Assembly: GCF_902170565.1 (NCBI RefSeq)
Contig: NZ_CABHXX010000005.1
Span: 19,966-83,965 of the forward strand
DNA length: 64,000 nt
Source: Yersinia thracica
Lineage (GTDB): Bacteria > Pseudomonadota > Gammaproteobacteria > Enterobacterales > Enterobacteriaceae
Direction: 5' to 3'
Both the position numbers and the translations under genes were made by a program. Positions 44,973-53,844 of the stretch are shown here, one piece after another; the stretch's first letter is position 1; each line of letters starts with the position of its first letter. The notes below the pieces were generated by a model. That model ran no database searches and was not told where the DNA came from. It saw only the letters and a list, made by a program, of their open reading frames with translations.

Positions 44973-45797
44973 TTAATGCGCGGCTAACGGCCACGTTTTC
45001 AATGTTACAGCTGTGGTCATTAATGGCCCTAAGTCGGAACGGGCCGCAATAGCCGCGCGCAATACCCAGCCATCATTCGGGTTGCCGACAATCAGTGTCG
45101 GCTCAATGGCGTAGTGCAATGCACTGCGGACAAATAGATTCGGGTTATTGATGCGCAGTAAATCCGCACTGAAATGCACATCATGGTGAGTCTGGATAAC
45201 CGGCACATACTTGAAAACATCAATCAAGGTTTCTGCTTCAATCCCCGGTAACACCTGTTTGGCGGTAGCCAGTGTTTGCGGCGCAGCAACCAACAATTTA
45301 AACAGCAGAGCATCAAAAAACCCCCAGCATTCAGCTGGTTGTGATGCATCATCCAGGAATTGCTGGCTTGACTGGAAAACCTCGTCCGCAGACAAAGAAA
45401 CCCAATGTTCATTGTCAGTTTGTACCAGTGCGGGCGCACTGCGCAGCTTGCCGTTAAAGCAATTCTCACCGCTGCTAATATCAATCAGATTGCCACTCAC
45501 CTGCTCGGGCATTTGACTGACTTGCAGCTGATACGGCATATGGCACTGTACCGGTTGGCGTAAGCGGGCGTTAAAACGCAGAAACTCCACTGGCGGCAAT
45601 ACCGGCAATAACGCCGTGCTGAGCTGATATTTGATATCCAGCATGGCGCGCATGCCGTGGACAGTCAGTTGTTCCAGCCCCAAATGCTGCGCATGTTGCA
45701 GATCAAAATGGATCGGGTTGTAATCGCCGGAAAACGCCGCCCAACGTTCCGCATCATTGAGGTTGTAGTTGTAGTTAAACGTCGTGTTAACAGTCAT
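44973..45797 (-). CDS. MaoC-like (R)-3-hydroxyacyl dehydratase
   Basis: 274 residues. The N-terminal hot-dog domain carries the MaoC hydratase motif FSGDYNPIH with catalytic Asp25 and His30, followed by VHGMRAML. The C-terminal half (about 140-274) looks like a second, non-catalytic hot-dog repeat, as in double hot-dog dehydratases. It should dehydrate 3-hydroxyacyl-ACP to the trans-2-enoyl form. No enoyl reductase gene is present in the cluster, so double bonds may stay in the product unless the host FabI acts. 2 nt downstream of the ketosynthase gene. Confidence 0.85.
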   Translation of the reverse strand: MTVNTTFNYNYNLNDAERWAAFSGDYNPIHFDLQHAQHLGLEQLTVHGMRAMLDIKYQLSTALLPVLPPVEFLRFNARLRQPVQCHMPYQLQVSQMPEQVSGNLIDISSGENCFNGKLRSAPALVQTDNEHWVSLSADEVFQSSQQFLDDASQPAECWGFFDALLFKLLVAAPQTLATAKQVLPGIEAETLIDVFKYVPVIQTHHDVHFSADLLRINNPNLFVRSALHYAIEPTLIVGNPNDGWVLRAAIAARSDLGPLMTTAVTLKTWPLAAH

Positions 45798-45799
45798 GC

Positions 45800-47050
45800 T
45801 TAATCCAACCCGATAACCAATGCGGCATTCGCGCCACCAAAGCCGAAACTCAGGTTTAGCGTGTTGCGCAAAGCTTTTGGCCGATGCCCTTCGCTGATGT
45901 AATCAAGGTCACATTGCGGGTCGGCATTTTTCAGATTACAGGTCGCAGGCATTATCTGATGCGCCAGCGCTTGCAGACAGATAATAGATTCAAAGCTGCC
46001 CGCCGCCGCAATCAAATGGCCGGAATAGGATTTGGTGCTGGACAGTGGCGTAGTATAAGCCGCAGCGCCAAAGGCCTGTTTAATGGATTGGGTTTCATTC
46101 AGGTCATTAAGCTGAGTCGAGGTGCCGTGCAAGTTCACGTAATCAATCTCATCGGCGCTCAAACCCGCTTGTTGCAAAGCGTGTTGAATCGTTTTCACCC
46201 GTGCAACCCGGTCTTCCGCCGGTGCAGTGAAATCAAAGGCATCGGAATAGTTACCGTAACCTTTAATTTCGCCGAGGATGTTGGCACCACGGGCAATCGC
46301 CCCTTCCCGCTCTTCCAGACATAGCACCGCCGCGCCTTCGGATAATACAAAGCCGTTTCGGTCCAAACTGAATGGGCAGCTCGCTTTGGTCGCATCTTCT
46401 TGCTCGCGCGCCAATGCACCTAAAATATCGATATTCCACACGGCCGCATCACTGCGCAGAGATTCACCCGCCCCCGCCAACATCATTGATGCTCGCCCGC
46501 TACGGATGATTTCAAATGCATCGCCAATTGCAATGGTGCCGGTGGCACAGGCAGCAATCGGGGAATTCTGATAGCCGCGCAATCCCCAGTACAAACTGCA
46601 AGCGGCGGTACCGGCATTAGGCATCGACAAGAAACAGCCGAACGGCGTGCCCAGCCCAGTTTCCAAATAACCTTCATAGTTATCGTGAGTTTCATCCTGC
46701 CCGGCCCAGCCGCTGCCGATAATGGTGCCGCAATCGAGCAAATCATAATAATCTGCGACAGATTTCTCAGCGAACGCCATCTGCATCGCTTCGCGGGCCG
46801 CGGCCAATGCCAACCGGGCATAGCGCGGCAGGCGGCGGCGTATAGCCGCAGGAACTGATTTCAAATTGGGTTCCGCATCCAACAGGCCGAAAAAGCGCGA
46901 TTTAATGCCCTGCTCGGATTTATCGTAATAACGATAACCTAATTTGTTATCCATAATCGCGGCCCAGCTTTGCTGCGCGCTCATGCCCAGAGGAGTTACC
47001 GAGCCGTAACCGGTGACAACAACCCGGCGCTGTTTAACTGTATTCGTCAT
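45800..47050 (-). CDS. FabF-type beta-ketoacyl-ACP synthase
   Basis: 416 residues of the KAS I/II group. The catalytic triad is complete: Cys168 (SPIAACATGTIAIGDA), His308 (NLHGTSTQLND) and His345 (SSTKSYSGHLIAAAG), plus Lys340. It condenses malonyl-ACP with an acyl-ACP primer. There is no second, cysteine-less chain-length-factor gene in the cluster, unlike aryl-polyene clusters. The ATG overlaps the stop of the outer-membrane factor gene by 4 nt, so biosynthesis and export genes are translationally linked. Confidence 0.9.
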   Translation of the reverse strand: MTNTVKQRRVVVTGYGSVTPLGMSAQQSWAAIMDNKLGYRYYDKSEQGIKSRFFGLLDAEPNLKSVPAAIRRRLPRYARLALAAAREAMQMAFAEKSVADYYDLLDCGTIIGSGWAGQDETHDNYEGYLETGLGTPFGCFLSMPNAGTAACSLYWGLRGYQNSPIAACATGTIAIGDAFEIIRSGRASMMLAGAGESLRSDAAVWNIDILGALAREQEDATKASCPFSLDRNGFVLSEGAAVLCLEEREGAIARGANILGEIKGYGNYSDAFDFTAPAEDRVARVKTIQHALQQAGLSADEIDYVNLHGTSTQLNDLNETQSIKQAFGAAAYTTPLSSTKSYSGHLIAAAGSFESIICLQALAHQIMPATCNLKNADPQCDLDYISEGHRPKALRNTLNLSFGFGGANAALVIGLD

Positions 47051-48483
47051 GATTTAATTCCTTTACTGTCCCTGCTGTTATCAACACCGCCACCTAATGC
47101 CAACCACAATTTCATGGTGGCATTTAAATAGTTATATTGAAGTTCGAGCAAACTGGTTTCACTGGTCAGCAGGGCATCCTGCGCGTCCAGTAAGGTCTGA
47201 AATGAAACGGCACCTGCTTGATATTGGCTGTTCGTCAGGCTGAGCCGACGCTGGCTAAGTTGCAGGTTCTGCCACTGATTCTGTTTTTGCTGCTGATAAC
47301 TCAGCCGCCCTATCATTGCGTCATCAACATCTTTCAGTGCGCTGTAGACTTTGGTGCGGAAATCGACCGCGGCTAATTTCACCTCCAGCTTTGACTGGTC
47401 GATGGTGAGCTGCACCCTGTTCCACTGCAAGAAAGGCAGCGCGCTGTTGACACTGAGTGTCCGGCTCGGATTGCTAAACCATTGTGAAAACACCGCGCTA
47501 CCAGCATCTAATGTGGCACCCAGCGAAAGTGTCGGGTAGAAATTCAGTTTTGCCACATCAGACCCGGCTAAGGCGGCGCGCAAGCGCCACTCGGCCGCCT
47601 GTACATCCGGGCGCTGGGCAATAACTTCTAGCGGTAAACTGGCGGCAATCGGCACCTGTTGCTGTAAATCCAATGACTTACGCTCCGCTTGACGATAATT
47701 AGGGGCGCGGTTAAACAGCAAAGCCATGGCGTTACGCGCCACTTCGCGCTGCTGCTCCAGATTTTGATACTGATTTTGCCTATCCAGCAAAGCTTGTTGC
47801 GCCTGCAACAACTCGATTTCACTGGCATCCCCCGCCGCCAAGCGCGAGCGCACAATCTTGAGGGTGTCTTGCGAGATAGCCAGTGCCGTCTGTTGGTAAT
47901 CTAACTGCTGATTAAATTTCGCAATCTGCCAATAGAGATCGGCGGTGGTTCCAATCAATAACAGCGCGGTGACCTGTCGATCCTGTTCAGTCGCATTGAC
48001 CAACCATGCGGATTGCTCACGAGCGCGGGCCAATTTACCCCATAAATCCAGCTCGTAACTCAAGCCAAACGAGGTGCTATAACTTTCGCGCGGCCCAGTA
48101 TTCTCATTCAGTGATCGGGTATTGCTGCCCGCGCCAGTCAAAGTGACATTCGGGGTCATATTGGTATTGGTCAGCCCGGCCGTCAAACGTGCTTGCTGTA
48201 ACTTCAAGCCCGCCGTGGCCAAGTCATTATTACTGACCAGCATGCGGCTGATGCTTTCTGATAATTGTGGATCGTCGAAATTTTCCCACCAGTGCACACT
48301 GTGATGCAGGTAACTGCCGCCACTGTCTTTAATTCGCCATTCGTCGGGAATCGACACCATCGGGCGCTGATAGTCACTTTTCAGTAATGCGCCACAGCCC
48401 ACCAGCACCAAGCTCATCATTAGCACCAGGCTTTTAAATAACACTAAGCTTTTAAATAACATGGCGTTAATTAATCTTTTCAT
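47047..48483 (-). CDS. TolC/NodT-family outer-membrane efflux lipoprotein
   Basis: 478 residues from the ATG at 48483, which overlaps the MacB stop (ATGA). A lipoprotein signal ends in SLVLVGC (lipobox LVGC, Cys about residue 30). Two repeats of coiled-coil/beta-barrel structure follow, typical of CusC/OprM/NodT-type factors (e.g. LALAISQDTLKIVRSRLAAGDASEIELLQAQ). It should form the outer-membrane duct for the MacA-MacB pump and perhaps for the C39 exporter. The longer frame to 48690 lies inside macB and is not real. Confidence 0.9.
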   Translation of the reverse strand: MKRLINAMLFKSLVLFKSLVLMMSLVLVGCGALLKSDYQRPMVSIPDEWRIKDSGGSYLHHSVHWWENFDDPQLSESISRMLVSNNDLATAGLKLQQARLTAGLTNTNMTPNVTLTGAGSNTRSLNENTGPRESYSTSFGLSYELDLWGKLARAREQSAWLVNATEQDRQVTALLLIGTTADLYWQIAKFNQQLDYQQTALAISQDTLKIVRSRLAAGDASEIELLQAQQALLDRQNQYQNLEQQREVARNAMALLFNRAPNYRQAERKSLDLQQQVPIAASLPLEVIAQRPDVQAAEWRLRAALAGSDVAKLNFYPTLSLGATLDAGSAVFSQWFSNPSRTLSVNSALPFLQWNRVQLTIDQSKLEVKLAAVDFRTKVYSALKDVDDAMIGRLSYQQQKQNQWQNLQLSQRRLSLTNSQYQAGAVSFQTLLDAQDALLTSETSLLELQYNYLNATMKLWLALGGGVDNSRDSKGIKS

Positions 48484-50492
48484 TCTCGTGCCAATGCCTC
48501 TGTAGGGTGTAAACGAGCGGCATTGCGCGCGGGGAAAAAGCCAAAACCTAAGCCGATAAGTGCAGAGAAACTGCAGGCCATCACTAACGGCGGCCAGGTG
48601 AAGATCATGGTGAATTCTTGGGTAACCCACGAGAAAACCACCCCTGCCAGCGCGGAGCCAATAATGCCAATCAGGCCACCGAGAGTACAAATCACCACCG
48701 CCTCAATCAGGAACTGGGTCATGATGTCACTCGGGCGGGCACCTACCGACAGGCGGATACCGATTTCATGGGTGCGCTCAGTCACCGACACCAACATGAT
48801 ATTCATCACGCCCACCCCACCCACCAGCAGTGAAATCGCGGCAATGGAGGTGATCAGCAGCGTCATCGAATCAGAGGTTTTCTGAATGGCTCGGTTCATC
48901 TGGTCATTGCTCAGGATGAAAAAGTCCCGCTGACCATGCGCCCTGTCGAGCACCTTTTCGATGTCGCGTTGCACTTCATTCAGGCTGTAGTTTTCACCAA
49001 TCTGCACGGCTATAGATTCCAGCGGAATATCACCCGAAATTCGCTCAGTGAGAGAGGTATAGGGCATCCAGGCCGTCAATAATCCGCCATAGGACGAACC
49101 GGCGCGCTTAGCAATACCAATCACCCGCAATGGGATGCCGTCCAGTTGGACAATTTCGCCAATAGGATCTTGCCCGGCAGCAAACAGGGTATCGCGCAGC
49201 TCGGGTTGCAAGATGACCACCGGCTCGCGGGAGTTAACATGATGTTGTGTCAGGCTATCGCCGGCCATAATATTCAGCCCGCTCGCCTTGAAGAAACCCT
49301 GGCCGACCCCGGAGAGCAAAATCATCACTTGTTTGTCGCCATGGATCGCCGTCACCGTTTTACTGACCACGGGCGACAGATTCTCGACATAGGGCTGGCG
49401 GCTGAGTAAATCGACATCCGCCACACTGAGGGCGCGCTCAAAATCAGGGCGCGGCTTATCCCAGCCAAGTCCTGGGCGAATCTCCATATTACTGATACCC
49501 AGTTGGCTGATTTCACTGAGGATTTCCTGACGTGCGCCTTCTCCGACCGCCATGGAAGAAACCACCGACGAGATGCCGATAATGATGCCAAGCATGGATA
49601 AAAAGGCGCGAATTCGGTGACCCAATAGGGCGCGCCACGCCATCTTGATAGCTTCTCTCACACTCAACCACCAGTGTGGGCGGCCTGTGGCGACCGGGCT
49701 GGGCAATGCGGCGTGAATGGCGGTTGTGCCGATAGCCTCATTATTGCGATCCGCAATGATTTCACCGTCACTAATCTCGATGATACGCTGCGCCTGATTG
49801 GCGATATTGCGGTCATGAGTCACGATAATAATGGTGTGGCCGGACTGGTGCAGGCCGTGCAAAATGCCCATCAACTCCTGCCCGCTGGCGCTGTCGAGTG
49901 CGCCGGTCGGCTCATCGGCCAGAATAATCCCGGCACCATTCATCAGCGCGCGGGCAATACTCACTCGCTGTTGTTGCCCGCCCGACAACTGTGCCGGTTT
50001 GTGCAACAAATGCTGGCCCAGCCCCAGACGGCGCAACAAATAAGCTGCGCGTTCCTGACGTTCGGCGGTGGTCATCGCGGTATAAAGTGCCGGGATCACC
50101 ACATTCTCCATTGCCGTGAGGTACGGCATCAGATGATAGCGCTGAAAAATAAAACCAATGTATTGGCTGCGTAATTGCGCCAACTGTTCACTGCTGGCCT
50201 GCCGCGTCGGGATGTTGTGGATTGACATCTCACCCTGCGTCGGTTTATCCAGACAGCCGATGATATTCATCAGCGTCGATTTACCCGAGCCGGAAGCACC
50301 AATAATCGCCACCATCTCGCCACTGTGAATTGACAGCGAAATATCCTTAAGCACCGCCACCGACTCTGTGCCGGAGGTAAAATGACGATAAATCCCCTTG
50401 AGTTGAATCAATGGGTCGCGGTTAGCATCTGCGGTATGAACAGTTTCAGCGCTATGAACAGTATCAGCGCTATGAACAGCATTAATCTGCAT
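48480..50492 (-). CDS. macB: MacB-type ABC efflux pump with N-terminal repeat extension
   Basis: 670 residues. N-terminal nucleotide-binding domain: GASGSGKST (Walker A), LSGGQQQRVSIARAL (signature), ILADEPTGAL (Walker B), VTHD (H-loop). One membrane segment, a large periplasmic domain (about 310-540) and three C-terminal segments follow, with SVTERTHEIGIRLSVGARPSDIM. MacB mechanotransmits to MacA/TolC and exports macrolides or peptides such as microcins and enterotoxin. The first ~25 residues are an extension built of tandem six-residue units (VHSADT-like) not present in E. coli MacB. It overlaps macA by 11 nt. Confidence 0.93.
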   Translation of the reverse strand: MQINAVHSADTVHSAETVHTADANRDPLIQLKGIYRHFTSGTESVAVLKDISLSIHSGEMVAIIGASGSGKSTLMNIIGCLDKPTQGEMSIHNIPTRQASSEQLAQLRSQYIGFIFQRYHLMPYLTAMENVVIPALYTAMTTAERQERAAYLLRRLGLGQHLLHKPAQLSGGQQQRVSIARALMNGAGIILADEPTGALDSASGQELMGILHGLHQSGHTIIIVTHDRNIANQAQRIIEISDGEIIADRNNEAIGTTAIHAALPSPVATGRPHWWLSVREAIKMAWRALLGHRIRAFLSMLGIIIGISSVVSSMAVGEGARQEILSEISQLGISNMEIRPGLGWDKPRPDFERALSVADVDLLSRQPYVENLSPVVSKTVTAIHGDKQVMILLSGVGQGFFKASGLNIMAGDSLTQHHVNSREPVVILQPELRDTLFAAGQDPIGEIVQLDGIPLRVIGIAKRAGSSYGGLLTAWMPYTSLTERISGDIPLESIAVQIGENYSLNEVQRDIEKVLDRAHGQRDFFILSNDQMNRAIQKTSDSMTLLITSIAAISLLVGGVGVMNIMLVSVTERTHEIGIRLSVGARPSDIMTQFLIEAVVICTLGGLIGIIGSALAGVVFSWVTQEFTMIFTWPPLVMACSFSALIGLGFGFFPARNAARLHPTEALARE
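50431..50484 (-). repeat. Three 18-bp tandem repeats at the start of macB
   Basis: Units at 50431-50448, 50449-50466 and 50467-50484 read GCGSTATGAACAGYWTYA-like on the plus strand with few differences. In frame they encode three VHSA/TE-type hexapeptides and cover the overlap with the macA end. Confidence 0.85.
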
Positions 50493-51669
50493 TGTTAGCT
50501 CCCGACGGCGTCCCCGTCAGCACCACCTGTTCACCCGGTTCCAGCCCCTCTTTTACTTCGGCATATTGGTCATTACGCAAGCCGAGCAACACCCAACGCA
50601 CCGTGGTTTGCTGGCTTTTGCTGCCGCCATTATGACTAACAACCACCCGATAACGTTTATCCGGCTGTTGTTCACCAAGAGCCGCCAGCGGCACCCGCAG
50701 CACATTTTTTGCCTGTGCGGTAATGATGAATACTTGCGCAGTCATTGAGGTGCGTAATAGCCGCTCACTGTTGGCGATATTGAATATGCCATTGTAATAA
50801 ACCGCAGAAGGTTGCTGATTGGTCTGTGGCGCGGTGCTGTCTTCGCGCAAACTGTCGGCAGAAGCCGCCTGAATAGCCCCCATCTGGCTTTCATAGCGGC
50901 GCTCGGGGTCAGCCACCACATAGAACCATAATGGCTGGCCGACACTGACTTTAAGAATGTCGGTTTCTGAAATACGGGTGTTGACTGTCATGGTATCGAC
51001 ATTCGCCAGCACCAGAATGGTCGGTGCCGTCTGTGAGGAAACAATGGTTTGCCCCTCTTTGGTGACGATGCCCAACACTTCGCCGTCAATCGGCGCCATA
51101 ATCCGCGTAAAAGCTAAATTAGCTTTTGCCGTTTCCCGCGCGACCTGGCTTTGCTCAATCAAAGCTTCGTTAACGCGTAATTGCGCTACCTGACTCTCGT
51201 ATTGCGCCTGCGCTTTCTCTAACGCACTTTTCACGCCCGCGTTTTCCGCTACCAATGTTTGTTGACGGCGCAACTCCAACTGATATTGGCGTAACAGGGC
51301 TTGCGCCACTTGTTTTTGCGCCTGCGCACTTTGTAATTCGGCTTCTGACTTGCGCAATTCATTCTGTTGCAAGGTTGGGTCAATCTCCGCCAACAGTTGA
51401 CCACGGGTCACGCGGTCGCCCTGTTTGACATAAAGTTTGGTTAACTGCCCGTTAACCTGCGCACCCACATTAACCTGTAATGACGGTTTTAAACTGCCGG
51501 TCGCCATGACGTACTTTTCAATATCACCGCGCCCAATGGTTTCGGTGAGCGGCGGGGCATCTTGCTGGCTACCCGATAATGACAGCGCAATCCCAATCCC
51601 GCTGGCAACCAGCAGCAACACGAATATCAGCGCTAAACGCAGTTTCTTGTTCGTCATAGTGATATGCAT
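50482..51669 (-). CDS. macA: MacA-type periplasmic adaptor (membrane fusion protein)
   Basis: 395 residues with an N-terminal membrane anchor (LRLALIFVLLLVASGIGIAL), lipoyl-like half motifs (NVGAQVNGQLTKLYVKQGDRVTRGQLLAEIDP and TRIMAPIDGEVLGIV), a long coiled-coil hairpin rich in Gln and Ala, and the beta-barrel/MP domains. It links an inner-membrane ABC pump to an outer-membrane duct. The ATG lies within the upstream stop (TGATG), so it is coupled to the C39 exporter gene and may serve both it and MacB. Confidence 0.92.
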   Translation of the reverse strand: MHITMTNKKLRLALIFVLLLVASGIGIALSLSGSQQDAPPLTETIGRGDIEKYVMATGSLKPSLQVNVGAQVNGQLTKLYVKQGDRVTRGQLLAEIDPTLQQNELRKSEAELQSAQAQKQVAQALLRQYQLELRRQQTLVAENAGVKSALEKAQAQYESQVAQLRVNEALIEQSQVARETAKANLAFTRIMAPIDGEVLGIVTKEGQTIVSSQTAPTILVLANVDTMTVNTRISETDILKVSVGQPLWFYVVADPERRYESQMGAIQAASADSLREDSTAPQTNQQPSAVYYNGIFNIANSERLLRTSMTAQVFIITAQAKNVLRVPLAALGEQQPDKRYRVVVSHNGGSKSQQTTVRWVLLGLRNDQYAEVKEGLEPGEQVVLTGTPSGANNAD

Positions 51670-53819
51670 CAGTTAACCGCCGCAGGTGTCAGGCGATTTG
51701 ACGTCGCTGGCTGAGAAAAATGTGCCAACTGGCCGTCATCCAAGCGGACAATCTTATCAAACAGTGGCAAGACACTTTCACTGTGAGTCACGGTTATCAA
51801 TGTTTTCTGATATTCACGGCAATGGGCCAACAAAGCCTGCATCACCAGCTGGGCGGTGTCTTCGTCCAGATTGGCAGTGGGTTCATCCAGTACCAATACC
51901 GGGCAATTGCTGTACATGGCGCGAGCCAGTAATAACCGCTGGCGTTGTCCCAAAGAGAGTGCCGCGTGGCTTTCGCGCACCAGCGCACTGAGACCACCTG
52001 GCAACTTATTGATAACTGAAGTTAATTGCAGCCCTTGTAATGAGCGCTCGATACGTTGAAGTTTATCGGTGTCCAGATTCCCATCAAACAAAGTGATGTT
52101 TTGTAATACCGAGGCATTAAACAGAATGTCTTCCTGACTTTGCAGGAAAAACAGCGCATGGGCCTGCTGGAAATCGACAGCTTCGCCATCGACCAATACC
52201 TGCCCTTCTTGCGGCGGCATCAATCCCGCCATCACTTTCAGCAAGGTACTTTTCCCGGCACCGGACTCACCGATGATCGCCACACTTTGCCCGCGTGTCA
52301 GTGACAAGGACAAATCGCGCAATACCGGCTGGCTGGCGTCGTAGGCAAAACGAATATTCTGATAAACCAGCTTATGCGCAAATGTTGGCGGCGCTGTTGG
52401 AATTGCTGAACTCTTCTCTGACGGCGTTGACTGCCCGGTAGGGAACAGGTCACGCGCGCGGATATCAATGACGTGCAACTGGTTTTTTTGCAAAATGGCA
52501 TAGAAAATCTTGGTGATGTACGAGGTGAAAATCTCGCGCACGAAACTGTAGGCAAAGAATTCGCCCAAGCTCAGTGTCCCCTGCTTCAACAATGGCAAAG
52601 CCAGCAGCATAAAGAACACCATTTCCAGACTGCCAATCAGCTGATACAGGCTATTTTTAACCTGATCGTAGATTTTCTTCTTCTGTAACGCCGTGAACAA
52701 TGATAGTGCCAGGCCCGCAAACACCCCTTGGCGTTGGCTGGATAAACCGGCAGATTTAATGGTGGAAAAACCTTGAATGGTTTCCAGAATAAAATCACTT
52801 TGCTCAGCACTTTTTACCTGCAACTGCTGGGTGTAATAGCGGTCACGATAGATGGCCCAAATACTGATAAGCCCCATCAACATAACGCCGATAGCAGATA
52901 CCATCGCCAACAGTGGGCTCATATAGCACATCACTGCCAGCGCGATGGCACCGATTATCCAGTCGGTACGCAAGCCGTTATCCAGCTCGATTTTTTGGGT
53001 GGCGGCCATCTGCCAGTTCGAGAACCGGCTGAAAATGTCACCCGGCGCGCGCTTATCAAAGAAGTTAAGCGAGTGGCTCAGTAAGCGGGAGAAACCGGCG
53101 ACACTGTTAAGCACCACAAAGTGTTTGATATAACGCTCAGTGATGTATCGCACGCAAAAGGCGAGTGAAGTGGACACCACAAACGCCAGGAGGAAATAGA
53201 AATAAGGGAAATCTTTATCGCCCGCAGAAGAAAACACGTCATTAATAGCGCTGCTGACCATGGTCGGCATAATAAACAGTGTCAGGGAGATAAGAAATGC
53301 CAACGTCATCAGCCAGTAAATACCCCGAACACTGGCGGTTTCTTTCAAACTCATGCAGTCGAGCGCACTGAGCCGCTTGCTGTGTTCAATCTTCTTAGCC
53401 GCTTCAGGGTCCGCAGGTGTTTCTGAGTCAAGCACCAGTGCGTAGCCGCTGATTTCTGCTTTTAATGCATCCATTGGCAATAATTGCTGCCCGATAGCCG
53501 GGTTCATGACACAGACATAATTGCCTTTACGGTAGGCGAGCAAGACATAATGGTTTGCGCCATAGTGCAGAATGGCTGGCAGCGGTAAAGCCGACAATTC
53601 CTGATGTTCAAACACCACCGGATAAGCCGGTATAGCCAACTCAGATAAAATAGTACAAAGCGTAGCCAGTGACGTGCCGTGCGCAGAGGCAGGATAGCGC
53701 TCCCGTAAGCTTTCCAGCGGTGCGTTAATGCCTTGCGTCTGTGCCAGCATCGCAATACAGGCCAAACCACACTCATTGGTTTCGCTTTGAAAAACTAACG
53801 TTGGGATTATCTTTTCCAT
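51669..53819 (-). CDS. C39-peptidase ABC exporter for a double-glycine-leader peptide
   Basis: 716 residues. N-terminal C39 peptidase domain (1-130): Gln11, Cys17 (ETNECGLACIAM) and His90 (GANHYVLLAY); the third member is Asn106 (MNPAIG) where Asp is usual. About six membrane segments (165-430) and an ATPase domain follow: Walker A GESGAGKST, signature LSLGQRQRLLLARAM (Leu for the second Gly), Walker B LVLDEPTANLDE, H-loop VTHSE. Such proteins cut leaders after Gly-Gly and export the core. A matching precursor lies in the same operon (55714-55902). It overlaps macA. Confidence 0.92.
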   Translation of the reverse strand: MEKIIPTLVFQSETNECGLACIAMLAQTQGINAPLESLRERYPASAHGTSLATLCTILSELAIPAYPVVFEHQELSALPLPAILHYGANHYVLLAYRKGNYVCVMNPAIGQQLLPMDALKAEISGYALVLDSETPADPEAAKKIEHSKRLSALDCMSLKETASVRGIYWLMTLAFLISLTLFIMPTMVSSAINDVFSSAGDKDFPYFYFLLAFVVSTSLAFCVRYITERYIKHFVVLNSVAGFSRLLSHSLNFFDKRAPGDIFSRFSNWQMAATQKIELDNGLRTDWIIGAIALAVMCYMSPLLAMVSAIGVMLMGLISIWAIYRDRYYTQQLQVKSAEQSDFILETIQGFSTIKSAGLSSQRQGVFAGLALSLFTALQKKKIYDQVKNSLYQLIGSLEMVFFMLLALPLLKQGTLSLGEFFAYSFVREIFTSYITKIFYAILQKNQLHVIDIRARDLFPTGQSTPSEKSSAIPTAPPTFAHKLVYQNIRFAYDASQPVLRDLSLSLTRGQSVAIIGESGAGKSTLLKVMAGLMPPQEGQVLVDGEAVDFQQAHALFFLQSQEDILFNASVLQNITLFDGNLDTDKLQRIERSLQGLQLTSVINKLPGGLSALVRESHAALSLGQRQRLLLARAMYSNCPVLVLDEPTANLDEDTAQLVMQALLAHCREYQKTLITVTHSESVLPLFDKIVRLDDGQLAHFSQPATSNRLTPAAVN

Positions 53820-53844
53820 TTTCTACTATTCTTCGTAAGTGACA

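Noticed and set aside
48484..48690. N-terminal extension of the outer-membrane lipoprotein
   Set aside because: It would overlap macB by 200 nt and bury the lipoprotein signal peptide; the ATG at 48483 overlaps the macB stop as expected.
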